From positions 30,289 through 94,288 of the forward strand of contig NZ_JAJUXH010000027.1 of NCBI RefSeq assembly GCF_021390245.1: DNA of 64,000 nucleotides. Direction: 5' to 3'. The notes below the pieces were generated by a model, which was given only the letters and a program-made list of their open reading frames with translations, searched no databases and was not told the origin of the DNA. A program made the translations under genes and the position numbers. The DNA comes from Dyadobacter sp. CY323 (GTDB lineage Bacteria; Bacteroidota; Bacteroidia; Cytophagales; Spirosomataceae). Positions 43,440 through 53,340 of the stretch are shown piece by piece (position 1 is the first letter of the stretch; every line of letters begins with the position of its first letter).

Positions 43440-43495
43440 TTAAGAAACCTGCGCCTACTTTTAAACAAAATAGAAGTGAAAAGCGGGTTTCTTAA
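43440..43495 (+). terminator. Long hairpin between the polysaccharide gene and the M81 gene
   Basis: TTAAGAAACCTGC (43440-43452) pairs with GCGGGTTTCTTAA (43483-43495) over 13 positions including one G-U, with a 30-base AT-rich loop, then AATTTTATA. It could be a modest terminator for the sugar phosphotransferase or a leader structure of the M81 gene, whose ATG follows ten bases later. Confidence 0.4.
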
Positions 43496-43505
43496 AATTT
43501 TATAC

Positions 43506-45068
43506 ATGAAAACTACATTATTACTGGTTTTTTCTCTCTGCCTGATTGCATTTCGGCCGACTTTTAGTCAACCCCCGAAAAAGACGTTACCAAGAATTGC
43601 CATTGCCGGGCTTGGGATCGAATCGAGTACATTTTCACCTGCATTAACGACCGAAGAAGCATTTCATGCCCGGTATGGAGACGACGTTTTCACTTCTTAT
43701 CCTTTTATGGCAGCCGATTCGGGATTGCGCGCGAGGGCTACCTGGCTGCCCGCATTAGTGGGCAAGTCGCTCCCGGGCGGCGCGGTTACCAGGGAAGCTT
43801 ATGAGTCACTCGTCAAACAAACGCTGGATTTGCTGAAAAAGAATGGTCCGTATAACGGGCTCTTTTTTGACATTCACGGCGCGATGAGTGTTGTGGGGCT
43901 TGATGATCCCGAGGGTGATTTCATCGTCCGGATCCGCGAGGTGATCGGGAAGAAAACCATCATTTCTACTTCCATGGACCTTCATGGAAACGTTTCATGG
44001 CGGCTCGCACAAAACACCGACCTAATCACCTGCTATCGAATGGCCCCGCACGAGGATGCCATGCAAACAAAGAAACGGGCGGTTTCTAACCTTCTTTCGC
44101 GCATTGAAAGCGGAAAAGGAAAGCCCGCATTTAAAGCATACATACCGATACCCGTTTTGTTGCCAGGTGAAAAAACCAGTACGCGCATTGAACCAGCAAA
44201 AACCATTTATGCGGCTGTCGCCCCTGCATCTGTACAAAAAGGAATTATCGATGCGGCGATGTGGGTTGGTTACGCCTGGGCCGATGAGCCACGAAACCAC
44301 GCGGTGGTAATGGTGACCGGTGACGACAAACAGGCTGTAACGAGTACGGCTGAAAAACTGGCGGGCAGCTTTTGGAAGGTCCGGAAGGATTTCGCTTTCG
44401 TGGCCCCCACCGGCGATCTGAAACAAAGCCTGGACCAAGCCATTGCAAGTGACAAGCACCCCTACTTCATCAGCGATTCGGGCGACAACCCTACCGCAGG
44501 TGGCGCGGGTGACGTAACCTGGACATTGACCGAAATCCTGAAACGTCCTGAGTTTAAATCGGAGAATGGGCCTTCGCTGATTTACGCTTCCATTCCCGGG
44601 CCCGAATTCGTCGAAAAGGCGGTGGCTGCGGGAGTTGGCGGGAAAGTGGATGGTTTGGCCGGGGCAAAAGTGGATGCCCGTTTTGCACCGCCGATACGTT
44701 TGGCAGGTACCGTCACGGCCATTCAACACGGTGACCGCAATGCGGAAACGGAGGTTGTAGTGAAAGTAGGAAGTGTGTCGGTGATTGTAACGAAAAAACG
44801 CAAACCGTATCACCGCGAAGGTGATTTTACCAGGTTAAATCTGAATCCGCGAAAAAGCGACATTGTGGTGGTGAAGATCGGTTACCTGGAACCTGAGCTT
44901 TATAACATGCGTGCCGACTGGATTTTGTCACTGACCCCGGGCGGCGTCGATCAAAATCTGGAAAGACTGGATTACAAGAGAATCAAACGTCCGATGTTTC
45001 CACTGGACAAAGACATGAAAGAACCGGATCTGAAGGCGCAACTGGTGCCTTCGTCCGAAAGTAAATAA
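43506..45068 (+). CDS. Exported M81-family metallopeptidase (MlrC-like)
   Basis: 520 residues from ATG 43506, chosen because it begins a signal peptide (KTTLLLVFSLCLIAFRPTFS); a longer reading would overlap the previous gene. Family segments: IAGLGIESSTFSPALTTEEAF, LFFDIHGAMSVVGLDDPEGDF, STSMDLHGNVSW, YRMAPHEDAMQTKKRA, DSGDNPTAGGAGDVTW and a C-terminal MlrC domain (VVVKIGYLEPELYNMRADWI). His and Asp residues in these segments are the expected zinc ligands. MlrC acts on linear microcystin peptides in sphingomonads; most Bacteroidota members have unknown substrates. Confidence 0.92.
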   Translation: MKTTLLLVFSLCLIAFRPTFSQPPKKTLPRIAIAGLGIESSTFSPALTTEEAFHARYGDDVFTSYPFMAADSGLRARATWLPALVGKSLPGGAVTREAYESLVKQTLDLLKKNGPYNGLFFDIHGAMSVVGLDDPEGDFIVRIREVIGKKTIISTSMDLHGNVSWRLAQNTDLITCYRMAPHEDAMQTKKRAVSNLLSRIESGKGKPAFKAYIPIPVLLPGEKTSTRIEPAKTIYAAVAPASVQKGIIDAAMWVGYAWADEPRNHAVVMVTGDDKQAVTSTAEKLAGSFWKVRKDFAFVAPTGDLKQSLDQAIASDKHPYFISDSGDNPTAGGAGDVTWTLTEILKRPEFKSENGPSLIYASIPGPEFVEKAVAAGVGGKVDGLAGAKVDARFAPPIRLAGTVTAIQHGDRNAETEVVVKVGSVSVIVTKKRKPYHREGDFTRLNLNPRKSDIVVVKIGYLEPELYNMRADWILSLTPGGVDQNLERLDYKRIKRPMFPLDKDMKEPDLKAQLVPSSESK

Positions 45069-45091
45069 CAGCATTGCTTCTTCCTTTTTTT

Positions 45092-45122
45092 GCCGGGGCT
45101 TTTTCCAAAGCTCCGGCTTTCT
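45092..45122 (+). terminator. Intrinsic terminator after the M81 gene
   Basis: GCCGGGGCTTT (45092-45102) and AAAGCTCCGGC (45107-45117) pair over 11 positions with one G-U, followed by TTTCTTTTTC. Confidence 0.75.
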
Positions 45123-45543
45123 TTTTCTTCACATTATCTCTCCCGAGTTGAGCGATTTTTCCATTTAGTTCGTGATTAACGATTAATGATATACCCTGAA
45201 AAAGATCCGTTGCACGCCGGAATTGGCAATCGATTTTCTCAGGGTTCAGGCTGTCGCGTATATCTGGTACCGGTTTGGCAACCTGTTCCGTTTGGCAGGT
45301 GGTTTGACACTCAAAATGGCCTTACCGCTTAATAAATTGAACTTTAACGGAATTGATTATACTATTTTATCTAAGATATTTGACCAATCCGATGTCTACC
45401 TGCCTCCCGTGCTGATCATTTGTAAAGAGTGAACCAGCGCCATCAGGCCAACTTAACCCACATCATTTTGACCCAATTTGAAATCCCGTTTGCGGGACAG
45501 GGATTGCTTTGCCTTTATTTTTTCCACCATAAACTTTTACCCA
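45123..45543. other. Gene-free stretch before the subtilase gene
   Basis: About 420 bases. A frame at 45223-45432 opens only with TTG and shows no domain, so it is not called. The region should hold the promoter of the large subtilase gene, but no consensus box was recognised. No repeats were seen. Confidence 0.45.
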
Positions 45544-48500
45544 ATGAAAACTTCCACATCAAAGTTTATTGTACAGGTTTTAAACCAACAAAAAGGAGTC
45601 GAAAATGCGACAGTCAGACTCGATGCTGACGGCGAAACCATCCGTTTGAACAACGTCGACAAAAAAGGTCGCTATACCTCGGAACGGGAGATACCGAGAG
45701 GCACCTACACGATCAGGGTTTCCCGGAAACCGTTTGAAGATGAAGAAAGGATGGTAGAAGTAAACGGAGACTCGCAAACGGAGGTTTTCATACTTCGTGA
45801 AAAAGGGCAGCCATTTTATTATCGGGGAAAAATGAAAGTTCCATTCACGCCGGATGAAAACAGGATTGCTATTTTCATTCCAGACAAATTAACCCGGGAG
45901 AAAAATGATCAGCGAAGGTTTAATGAGAATGAAAAAATAGAAGTCGCCAGAAAGCTGGCTGAAAAATATGAGCTGAGAATTGAGCAAGAATCATCGCAGA
46001 TCCGGGACGGTCTGCTGGTATGCTACGCCCCTGATGCCGCATCCATGAATTCCATTAGAGAAAATATCCATGCTGAAATGCCCAACGCAGCCCTGCCGAT
46101 CATAAAGCTGACTGAAACTGGCGCGGCTATGCTCACCAATGAAGTGATGGCCAAATTCGAGGAGCACATTACAAAAGAGCAGGTTGAAGGCATTGCAGCT
46201 GAAAACGGATTTGTTGTAAAACGTAAAATTGCCGCATTAGGGAATTTATATCACCTCACATCGGGGAAAGCACCTTCTTACGAAATTCTGGGGCAGATCA
46301 ACCGGCTCGCAGAATTGGAGGAAGTTGTTTTTGCAGAACCGAACCTGGCAACCACGGTTGAGGAAGATGCCATTACGCCAACTGATTTCCTGTTTCCCGA
46401 ACAATGGGACCATCAGATCATCAACACGCCCGATGCCTGGCAGTTTCTGCGGAATACCAACGTAAACCATACTTTCGGAAGTCCGGATGTGATTATTGCG
46501 GTGGTGGACGCGGGTGTGGACCCGAACCATCCGGATTTAAATGGGACTGTCTCAAACGGCAGCTCAAAGATTTACCAGGCATTCGATTTTGCCAATATGG
46601 TTCCTAATAACAACAGCCTGGATAGCGGTCATGGAACCTCGTGTGCAAGTGCCGCCGCTTCGCTCACAAACAACCCTTCGGCAGTTGCAGGTGTGAACGA
46701 GGGAACCGCCGGAATCGCAGGGAACAGCCGGATATTGGCGATAAGAAGAGCCGGTACCGAGGCCGACTACGCGAATATTTACCTCTGGGCAGGCGGCTTC
46801 GACCCGGATAGCGACGACGATGACTTTCCTGCCCAGATCAACCCCGGGGCACATGTGATATCCAGTAGCATCGGCATCACTTCGGCCATAGGAAGCCCGA
46901 CCAGCGGAACCATGGCAGCGGTTTTTGACCGGCTCACAGACGATGGGCGCGATGGCAGAGGTACATTATTGTTTTTCTCGGCGGCAAACAATGGCAACGA
47001 CAACGACATCACGTTTGAAAGGCCGTGGGGGATGTACGAGCGGTGTTTTTCAATCGCAGCTTCCACACTGGCCAATGACGGTACCACGGAAATCAGCGCA
47101 CCTTACACGAATTACAGCTCCCGAACTTCCATTTGTGCGCCAAGCCAGGATGAATTTGTGGGCGGTGCGGCATTGCACAATCCTACATTTAACTATGGAA
47201 CGTTCACAGCCACGCCCACAACAAGCCCCGAGGGTAACGGCACGGTGGGAAGGCCGACAGTCACCTCCATTTTATTGTCCAATGCAAATGCGGGAAATAC
47301 CGTCATAACCTTGGGAAGTGTTGCCGGCGCAGCGGTAGGCCAGGCCATTCTGATCGGAACACCCGGAACGGCCGATACCGAAGGCAATGTAATTACCGCA
47401 GTAAATGCGGGGGCCAGTACGGTTACGCTGGCAAACGGCCTTTTGAATGATCACAACACCGGCACAACAGTTTCTGTCTCGGCACGGGATTACCGCAGCA
47501 ATTTTGGCGGAACCTCCTACTCCACACCCGTTTGCGCCGGCACAGCTGCATTAATGCTCTCGGCAAATCCGCAGCTTACCTGGACGCAGGTCAGAGATAT
47601 CCTGTATAATACGGCCATTAAGATCAACCCCGGAGAAACCGATGCCGACGGACGGTGGCAGGATGTGAATGGAAACTTCTCCAATTCGCCAGCCTATAAT
47701 GGCAATCCGTTTTTCAGTGAGTTCTATGGGTTTGGCCGGTTGGATACGGGTACCGCAGTCAGGCAGGCTGGCTGGGATATTGAGCTGGTGACACCTGCAT
47801 TGGACTTTAACGATGTTCCGGCCGGGGATACTGCCGCGCGGGCTGTGAGGTTTAATGTAAAAAGCCTTTGGCCGACCAATTTCAGCATGACAACACCCGG
47901 CAGTCCGTTTACGGCACTTTCTACGACAGAATCCATCGGTGCCTCGGCGGACGCAGATCTGGCGCGGGAAGTGTATTTCTGGGTAACTTATACGGGTACA
48001 ACTGCCGGGGACGAGATCACCATGGCGGATGGCATAAGTGTAACGGTACAGAATCCGGAAACAGAACAACAATGGACAATCCCGATCACAGCTAATGTCA
48101 TTGAAAAAGAAACGGCGGCCATTATGCTCTGCCTCGACCAGTCGGGAAGTATGGCTGCCCAGTCGGGTATCGGCACCACAACCCGGATGGATATTCTGAA
48201 GTTCTCCGCCAACATCATGATCGACGTGCTGCATGAAAACAACGGTCTGGGAATTGTTGCTTTTGACCATGATCCGTATGATGTTTTGGATTTCACCGGC
48301 CCGGTCGGTCCGCCGCCCACACCTTCCAATCCGTTTGAAGCCGGACGTTCCGCTATGCATCAGGCCATCGACAATTTTGCATTTAATACAAATGGCTTTA
48401 CCGCCATCGGGGACGGAATCGAACGCGCGATACTTCGGCTTAACCCGGTGAGCACATACGATTCCAAGTCGATCATCGTGTTTACGGACGGGCAGGAAAC

Positions 48501-49713
48501 TGATCCCAAATACATCAGCGATATTGCCGACCAGATTACCGACCGCATGTTTGCGATCGGGCTTGGGAAAGCAAATGCAATTAATCCGGCAACGCTGAAT
48601 GAGATTACGAATGCAAATGAAGGCTACATGCTGCTGGCCGATAACCTCGGCGAGGACAGTGTTTTCAAGCTGGCAAAATACTTTCTTCAGATCCAGGCCG
48701 GTGTGAATAATGAAGATGTGGTGGTAGATCCGGATGGGACGCTTTATGGTGATCAGGTACATAAAATTCCATTTTTAGTGAACGATGCAGACATCCGGGT
48801 GGACGTGATCACCATGATCCCCCACCCTTCGCTGGTTGATTTTTACCTGGAAACACCCAGCGGTCAGATCGTAAAGCCCGCTGATGCCTACACGACACCG
48901 GGACTTACCTACGGAATCGGGAATAATGTCGCCTACTACCGGATGAGCCTGCCCCTCCCGATCGGAACACCGGAAAAGGAGGGAAAATGGAATGCGGTAC
49001 TAACCATCAACCGGAAATACAATTCAAAGCATGGTTTCGATAAATATGCCAATCGGAGCTATTCAGCGGCGACAGCCGACCAGGGAAAAGTACCTTATAG
49101 CCTGCTGGTACATTCCTATTCCAACCTGAAAATGAAGACACAGGTGGTTCAGGAACATTACGAGCCAGGGGCTTTGCTCACGATCAACGTATCGCTCACG
49201 CAATTCGGCATTCCTCTCAACAAACCCTGCAAGGTAACCGCCTACATTACGCTGCCGGATCATTCCACCGAGACTTTAATCCTTACTAATGCAGGAACCG
49301 GCAAATACAGCGGAAAACGGATCGCAGACCAGCCCGGATATTACCAGATCCGGGTGAAAGCGGACGGGCATTCTCTTCGTGGCAAACCCTTTACCAGAGA
49401 ACAGATCCGAAGTGCGTCATGCTATCGAGGCGGTAATCAGCCCTCACCTTCGGGCGGAAACGACCCCGGAACTGATGAAAAATGGTGTAAACTTCTTAAA
49501 TGCCTGCTGAGTGAAAAGAACATTTCTCAGGAATTCAAAAAGCGGTTGAAAGAACAAGGAATTAATATCGATGGCATGCTGGAATGCATTCAGTCGCTTT
49601 GTACCAAAAAACGGGGCAAGGCCGCGACCGTGATCGCGAATGAAAAGCTACGTTCCCAATATGCCTCACTGATCCAGGTGTATGACGAGTTGATGAAGGA
49701 AGACCAGGGATAA
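45544..49713 (+). CDS. Large subtilisin-like protease with von Willebrand A domain
   Basis: 1389 residues from ATG 45544. Order: carboxypeptidase-regulatory-like beta domain (about 5-80, FIVQVLNQQKGVENATVRLD), a propeptide-like part, the S8 domain with catalytic Asp322 (AVVDAGVDPNHPDL), His363 (SGHGTSCASAAAS) and Ser658 (GGTSYSTPVCAG), a beta domain (about 750-855), a vWA domain with MIDAS motif DQSGSMA at Asp865, a further beta domain, and a Cys-containing helical tail (KCLLSEKNISQEFKKRL, MLECIQSLCTKK). The His-to-Ser distance (295 residues) is about twice usual because of an inserted beta-rich segment at about 560-645. No N-terminal signal peptide and no T9SS tail are visible, so location is unclear. 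Confidence 0.88.
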   Translation: MKTSTSKFIVQVLNQQKGVENATVRLDADGETIRLNNVDKKGRYTSEREIPRGTYTIRVSRKPFEDEERMVEVNGDSQTEVFILREKGQPFYYRGKMKVPFTPDENRIAIFIPDKLTREKNDQRRFNENEKIEVARKLAEKYELRIEQESSQIRDGLLVCYAPDAASMNSIRENIHAEMPNAALPIIKLTETGAAMLTNEVMAKFEEHITKEQVEGIAAENGFVVKRKIAALGNLYHLTSGKAPSYEILGQINRLAELEEVVFAEPNLATTVEEDAITPTDFLFPEQWDHQIINTPDAWQFLRNTNVNHTFGSPDVIIAVVDAGVDPNHPDLNGTVSNGSSKIYQAFDFANMVPNNNSLDSGHGTSCASAAASLTNNPSAVAGVNEGTAGIAGNSRILAIRRAGTEADYANIYLWAGGFDPDSDDDDFPAQINPGAHVISSSIGITSAIGSPTSGTMAAVFDRLTDDGRDGRGTLLFFSAANNGNDNDITFERPWGMYERCFSIAASTLANDGTTEISAPYTNYSSRTSICAPSQDEFVGGAALHNPTFNYGTFTATPTTSPEGNGTVGRPTVTSILLSNANAGNTVITLGSVAGAAVGQAILIGTPGTADTEGNVITAVNAGASTVTLANGLLNDHNTGTTVSVSARDYRSNFGGTSYSTPVCAGTAALMLSANPQLTWTQVRDILYNTAIKINPGETDADGRWQDVNGNFSNSPAYNGNPFFSEFYGFGRLDTGTAVRQAGWDIELVTPALDFNDVPAGDTAARAVRFNVKSLWPTNFSMTTPGSPFTALSTTESIGASADADLAREVYFWVTYTGTTAGDEITMADGISVTVQNPETEQQWTIPITANVIEKETAAIMLCLDQSGSMAAQSGIGTTTRMDILKFSANIMIDVLHENNGLGIVAFDHDPYDVLDFTGPVGPPPTPSNPFEAGRSAMHQAIDNFAFNTNGFTAIGDGIERAILRLNPVSTYDSKSIIVFTDGQETDPKYISDIADQITDRMFAIGLGKANAINPATLNEITNANEGYMLLADNLGEDSVFKLAKYFLQIQAGVNNEDVVVDPDGTLYGDQVHKIPFLVNDADIRVDVITMIPHPSLVDFYLETPSGQIVKPADAYTTPGLTYGIGNNVAYYRMSLPLPIGTPEKEGKWNAVLTINRKYNSKHGFDKYANRSYSAATADQGKVPYSLLVHSYSNLKMKTQVVQEHYEPGALLTINVSLTQFGIPLNKPCKVTAYITLPDHSTETLILTNAGTGKYSGKRIADQPGYYQIRVKADGHSLRGKPFTREQIRSASCYRGGNQPSPSGGNDPGTDEKWCKLLKCLLSEKNISQEFKKRLKEQGINIDGMLECIQSLCTKKRGKAATVIANEKLRSQYASLIQVYDELMKEDQG

Positions 49714-49723
49714 CCGACCGTCT

Positions 49724-51560
49724 CTATTGGTAAATGGGGCTCCGGCGGAGCCTCCTGTTTCTAGAAAATGATTGTGCGAAATAAATGGGGCTCCGGCGGC
49801 CTCCTGTTTCTAGAAAATGATTGTACGAAATAAATGTGGCTCCAGCGGAGCCTCCTGTTTCAAGAAAACGCGGTGGAATGAAAAAACGCGGCTCCGTAGG
49901 TGCCTCCTGAAACCCGCAAAAAAACAGGAGGCCCCGCTGGGGCCATTATTATCAATGTGGATGCTTTCTAGAAACAGGAAGCCGCTCTGCGGCTGAATAG
50001 GAGATATTTTTCCCTAGTTAACATCATGGAAGCAAATGAACGTTGAGATACTACGGGGACGAAATAGAAACAGCTCCGGGGGAGCTCCCTGTTTCTAGAA
50101 AATGATTGTACGAAATAAATGGGGCTCCGGCGGCCTCCTGTTTCTAGAAAATGATTGTACAAAATAAATGGGGCTCCGGCGGAGCCTCCTGTTTCTAGAA
50201 AACGAGGTGGAATGAAAAAACGCGGCTCCGTAGGTGCCTCCTGAAACCCGCAAACAAACAGGAGGCCCCGCTGGGGCCATTATTATCAATGTGGTTGCTT
50301 TCTAGAAACAGGAAGCCGCTCTGCGGCTGAATGGGAGATGTTTTTCCCTAGTTAACATCATGGAAGCAAATGAACGTTGAGGCACAACCGGGACGAAATA
50401 GAAACAGCCCCAGCGGAGCTACCTGTTTCTAAAAAATGATTATACAAAATAAATGTGGCTCCGGCGGAGACTCCTGTTTCTAGAAAATGATTGTACAAAA
50501 TAAATGTGGCTCCCGCGGAGCCTCCTGTTTCTAGAAAATGATTGTACAAAATAAATGGGGCTCCGGCGGAGCCTCCTGTTTCTAGAAAATGATTGTACAA
50601 AATAAATGGGGCTCCGGCGGAGCCTCCTGTTTCTAGAAAACGAGGTGGAATGAAAAAACGCGGCTCCGTAGGTGCCTCCTGAAACCCGCAAAAAAACAGG
50701 AGGCCCCGCTGGGGCCATTATTATCAATGTGGATGCTTTCTAGAAACAGGAAGCCGCTCTGCGGCTGAATGGGAGATGTTTTTCCCGGGTTAACATCATG
50801 GGAGCAAATGAACGTTGAGATACAACCGGGACGAAATAGAAACAGCCCCGGCGGAGCTACTTGTTTCTAGAAAATGATTGTACGAAATAAATGGGGCTCC
50901 GGCGGAGCCTCCTGTTTCTAGAAAACGCGGTGGAATGAAAAAACGCGGCTCCGTAGGTGCCTCCTGAAACCCGCAAAAAAACAGGAGGCCCCGCTGGGGC
51001 CATTATTATCAATGTGGATGCTTTCTAGAAACAGGAAGCCGCTCTGCGGCTGAATAGGAGATGTTTTTCCCGAGCTAACATCATGAGAGCAAATGAACGT
51101 TGAGATACAACCGGGACGAAATAGAAACAGCCCCAGCGGAGCCTCCTGTTCTAGAAAATGATTGTACAAAATAAATGTGGCTCCGGCGGAGCTACCTGTT
51201 TCTAGAAAATGATTGTACGAAATAAATGGGGCTCCGGCGGAGCCTCCTGTTTCTAGAAAACGAGGTGGAATGAAAAAACGCGGCTCCGTAGGTGCCTCCT
51301 GAAACCCGCAAAAAAACAGGAGGCCCCGCTGAGGCCATTATTATCAATGTGGATGCTTTCTAGAAACAGGAAGCCGCTCTGCGGCTGAATGGGAGATGTT
51401 TTGCATGGTTGACAACCCGGGAGGAAATGAACGTTGAGGCACAACCGGGACGAAATAGAAACAGCCCCAGCGGAGCTACCTGTTTCTAGAAAATGATTGT
51501 ACAAAATAAATGTGGCTCCCGCGGAGCCTCCTGTTTCTAGAAAATGATTGTACGAAATAA
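49724..51560. repeat. Higher-order array of palindromic (REP/BIME-like) repeats
   Basis: About 1.84 kb built from two modules. The short one is 51 bases long, with GGCTCCGGCGGAGCC, then CCTCCTGTTTCTAGAAAA and TGATTGTAC; adjacent copies at 50521, 50572 and 50623 show the exact 51-base period. The long module starts GAATGAAAAAACGCGGCTCC at 49876, 50210, 50648, 50933 and 51268. It contains the palindromes GGCCCCGCTGGGGCC and AGCCGCTCTGCGGCT. Spacings 334, 438, 285 and 335 fit a 285-base core plus 1, 3, 0 and 1 short units. No transposase gene lies in the window. No spacer diversity, so not CRISPR. Confidence 0.9.
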
Positions 51561-51752
51561 AACACGATCCGAGATCCAACGATTCGTTAAAATCCGTTGC
51601 AAGAAATTCAACCATTTTTAGCCCAGCAGTTTAACCAAACAATTACGCAATTCGTGTCTTCAATTAATCAGTTTGAGCAGATGCCGATTTCCCGGATCTC
51701 ACGGTGCAGCTAGTTTTGGATCATCATTTTAAACGATCCAACTTTTGTAGCC
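51561..51752. other. Leader of the PKD/beta-helix lipoprotein
   Basis: 192 bases between the repeat array and the ATG at 51753. TAGTTTTG at 51711-51718 matches TAnnTTTG and gives a leader of roughly 30 bases, but no -33 TTG is found at the right distance. Weak promoter candidate only. Confidence 0.35.
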
Positions 51753-53222
51753 ATGAAAATTAAGTTTTTTACCATCGCAGTCTCCACTTCTCTCCTAAGC
51801 CTGCTCGTCGCATGTAATGAAGATGAAGCTCCCGCACCGGCGCCTCCCGTACAAACCACCATTAAAGCCGACGCCGGAACCGACCAGGATATCCTGCCTA
51901 ATCAGATGGTTACCCTGGACGGCACCGCCTCAAAGGGCGCCGACGCAAAAACGTTCAGCTGGACATTAATCAAAAAACCTTCGAACAGCAACATTACCCT
52001 TTCGCAGACTTCTACTTCAAAACCAACATTTACACCGGATATCGTCGGATATTACGAAATGGAGCTGACGGTTTCCAGTGGTACTGAAAAAAGCACAGAC
52101 CGTGTCCAGGTGAAAGCCGAATATCCGACACCCATCATTATTGAGCAGGATATCAAAAGCGACACCCGACTTTTCGACCGCATTATTGATCCTACAAAAC
52201 CGGATTACATTGTAAAAAAGGATATTGCCGTTTATTCGGCGCTCAGCATCGATCGCGGCGTAGCCGTGGCATTCGAAAGAGACAAAGCGCTGAATATTGA
52301 AGAAAAAGGAAGCGTGGTAGCCGACGGCGTGGCCGAACAGCGAATCCGGTTTACAGGAATGGAATTGCAAGCCGGATTTTGGGCAGGGATCAAATTGTTC
52401 TCGCCAAGTACTGCCAATTCCCTCGCATTTACAGACATCGAATTCGCTGGAAGCCGCATTGCATTTACAAATACGAAAGCCGGACTCGCACTTTTTGGAA
52501 ATAACAAAGCGCAGCTGGCGATCACCGACAGCAAATTTACCAGCAACGGCGGTTATGGTTTGTACGTGCAAAACGGCTCCGTACTGAGGAAATTTGAAAG
52601 AAATGCATTCAGCAAACAGGTTGAAGCACCGATGCTCATCGACGCATACAATGCGACTTTGCTCGACGCTGCTTCCAAATTCACAGGTAACAATGGCCGC
52701 GACGCGGTGGAGATCAACTCCTCGGACATCCGCGGGACGCAGGAAGTGAGCTGGCCTTCATTTGCAGACAAAACTCCGTATCGTCTGCTCGGTAACATGG
52801 CGGTGGAAGCAGGTTGGAGCCTGAAACCCGGCGTGACCGTGGAAGTGGCCCGGGATGCCATGATCAGCATTAACCGGAATGGGTATCTTTCAGCAAAAGG
52901 CACAAAAGAAAACAAAGTGACGATCAAAGGATCTTCTCAAAATGCCGCGCACTGGAAAGGTCTGATCATTTACTCGGTGAGTGCATTGAATGAACTGGAC
53001 CATACTGAAATTATCGGGGCTGGAAGTGCGGTGATCGTGTCGGGGCAGAGATCAGCTGTGACCACTTACGGACGTGGTGCCAAACTCATGGTGAAAAATA
53101 GCAAAATCACGAAAAGCGGTGGCTACGGCATCATGTATACGTCGGATGCGGAACTGAATTCTGACGCGGCAACCACCAATACGTTCGAGAGCAATGCGCA
53201 ATCGGATTTGCATAAACTCTGA
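51753..53222 (+). CDS. Surface lipoprotein with PKD-like domain and beta-helix
   Basis: 489 residues. Signal peptide with lipobox ending at Cys21 (SLLSLLVAC), then an acidic/Pro linker. Residues about 38-125 are a PKD/Ig-like domain (ADAGTDQDILPNQMVTLDGTASKG, FTPDIVGYYEMELTVSSG). Residues about 150-489 read as a right-handed parallel beta-helix with right-turn repeats such as FTDIEFAGSRIAF, LAITDSKFTSNGGYGLYVQNGS and LMVKNSKITKSGGYGIMY. Such helices often bind or cleave polysaccharides, but no catalytic set is recognised. It probably sits on the outer membrane. It follows the repeat array and has its own terminator. Confidence 0.85.
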   Translation: MKIKFFTIAVSTSLLSLLVACNEDEAPAPAPPVQTTIKADAGTDQDILPNQMVTLDGTASKGADAKTFSWTLIKKPSNSNITLSQTSTSKPTFTPDIVGYYEMELTVSSGTEKSTDRVQVKAEYPTPIIIEQDIKSDTRLFDRIIDPTKPDYIVKKDIAVYSALSIDRGVAVAFERDKALNIEEKGSVVADGVAEQRIRFTGMELQAGFWAGIKLFSPSTANSLAFTDIEFAGSRIAFTNTKAGLALFGNNKAQLAITDSKFTSNGGYGLYVQNGSVLRKFERNAFSKQVEAPMLIDAYNATLLDAASKFTGNNGRDAVEINSSDIRGTQEVSWPSFADKTPYRLLGNMAVEAGWSLKPGVTVEVARDAMISINRNGYLSAKGTKENKVTIKGSSQNAAHWKGLIIYSVSALNELDHTEIIGAGSAVIVSGQRSAVTTYGRGAKLMVKNSKITKSGGYGIMYTSDAELNSDAATTNTFESNAQSDLHKL

Positions 53223-53244
53223 ACGAGCCAGAGATTGAGGCAAT

Positions 53245-53281
53245 GCCCAGACCTTTCTAAAAATCGGCCTGGGCTTTTTTT
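53245..53281 (+). terminator. Intrinsic terminator after the PKD/beta-helix lipoprotein
   Basis: GCCCAGACC (53245-53253) pairs with GGCCTGGGC (53265-53273) with one A-C mismatch, followed by eight T residues to 53281. Confidence 0.8.
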
Positions 53282-53340
53282 GGTCAGTGGAGTTTTCCCA
53301 CCGGACCTCAACATTAGGGTTTAAAGTCCAGCCCATTTGG

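Noticed and set aside
43362..43505. N-terminal extension of the M81 protein overlapping the previous gene
   Set aside because: The ATG at 43506 starts a clean signal peptide. The extension overlaps the sugar phosphotransferase end and crosses a hairpin.
45223..45432. A 69-codon frame upstream of the subtilase gene
   Set aside because: Opens only with TTG, shows no domain and lies in a region expected to be a promoter.
47551..48762. A 403-codon open frame on the minus strand inside the subtilase gene
   Set aside because: It is antisense to a clearly coding frame with protease and vWA motifs. Its translation has no domain and an odd composition (rich in Arg, Cys, His).
49724..51560. CRISPR array
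   Set aside because: The sequence between repeats is itself repeated and not unique, unit sizes differ from CRISPR, palindromes are GC-rich REP type, and no cas gene is near.
49968..51615. Several minus-strand frames in the repeat array with recurring YNHFLETGGSAGA-type peptides
   Set aside because: They are translations of the 51-base unit, whose length is a multiple of three. No start context, and the frames break at each long module.
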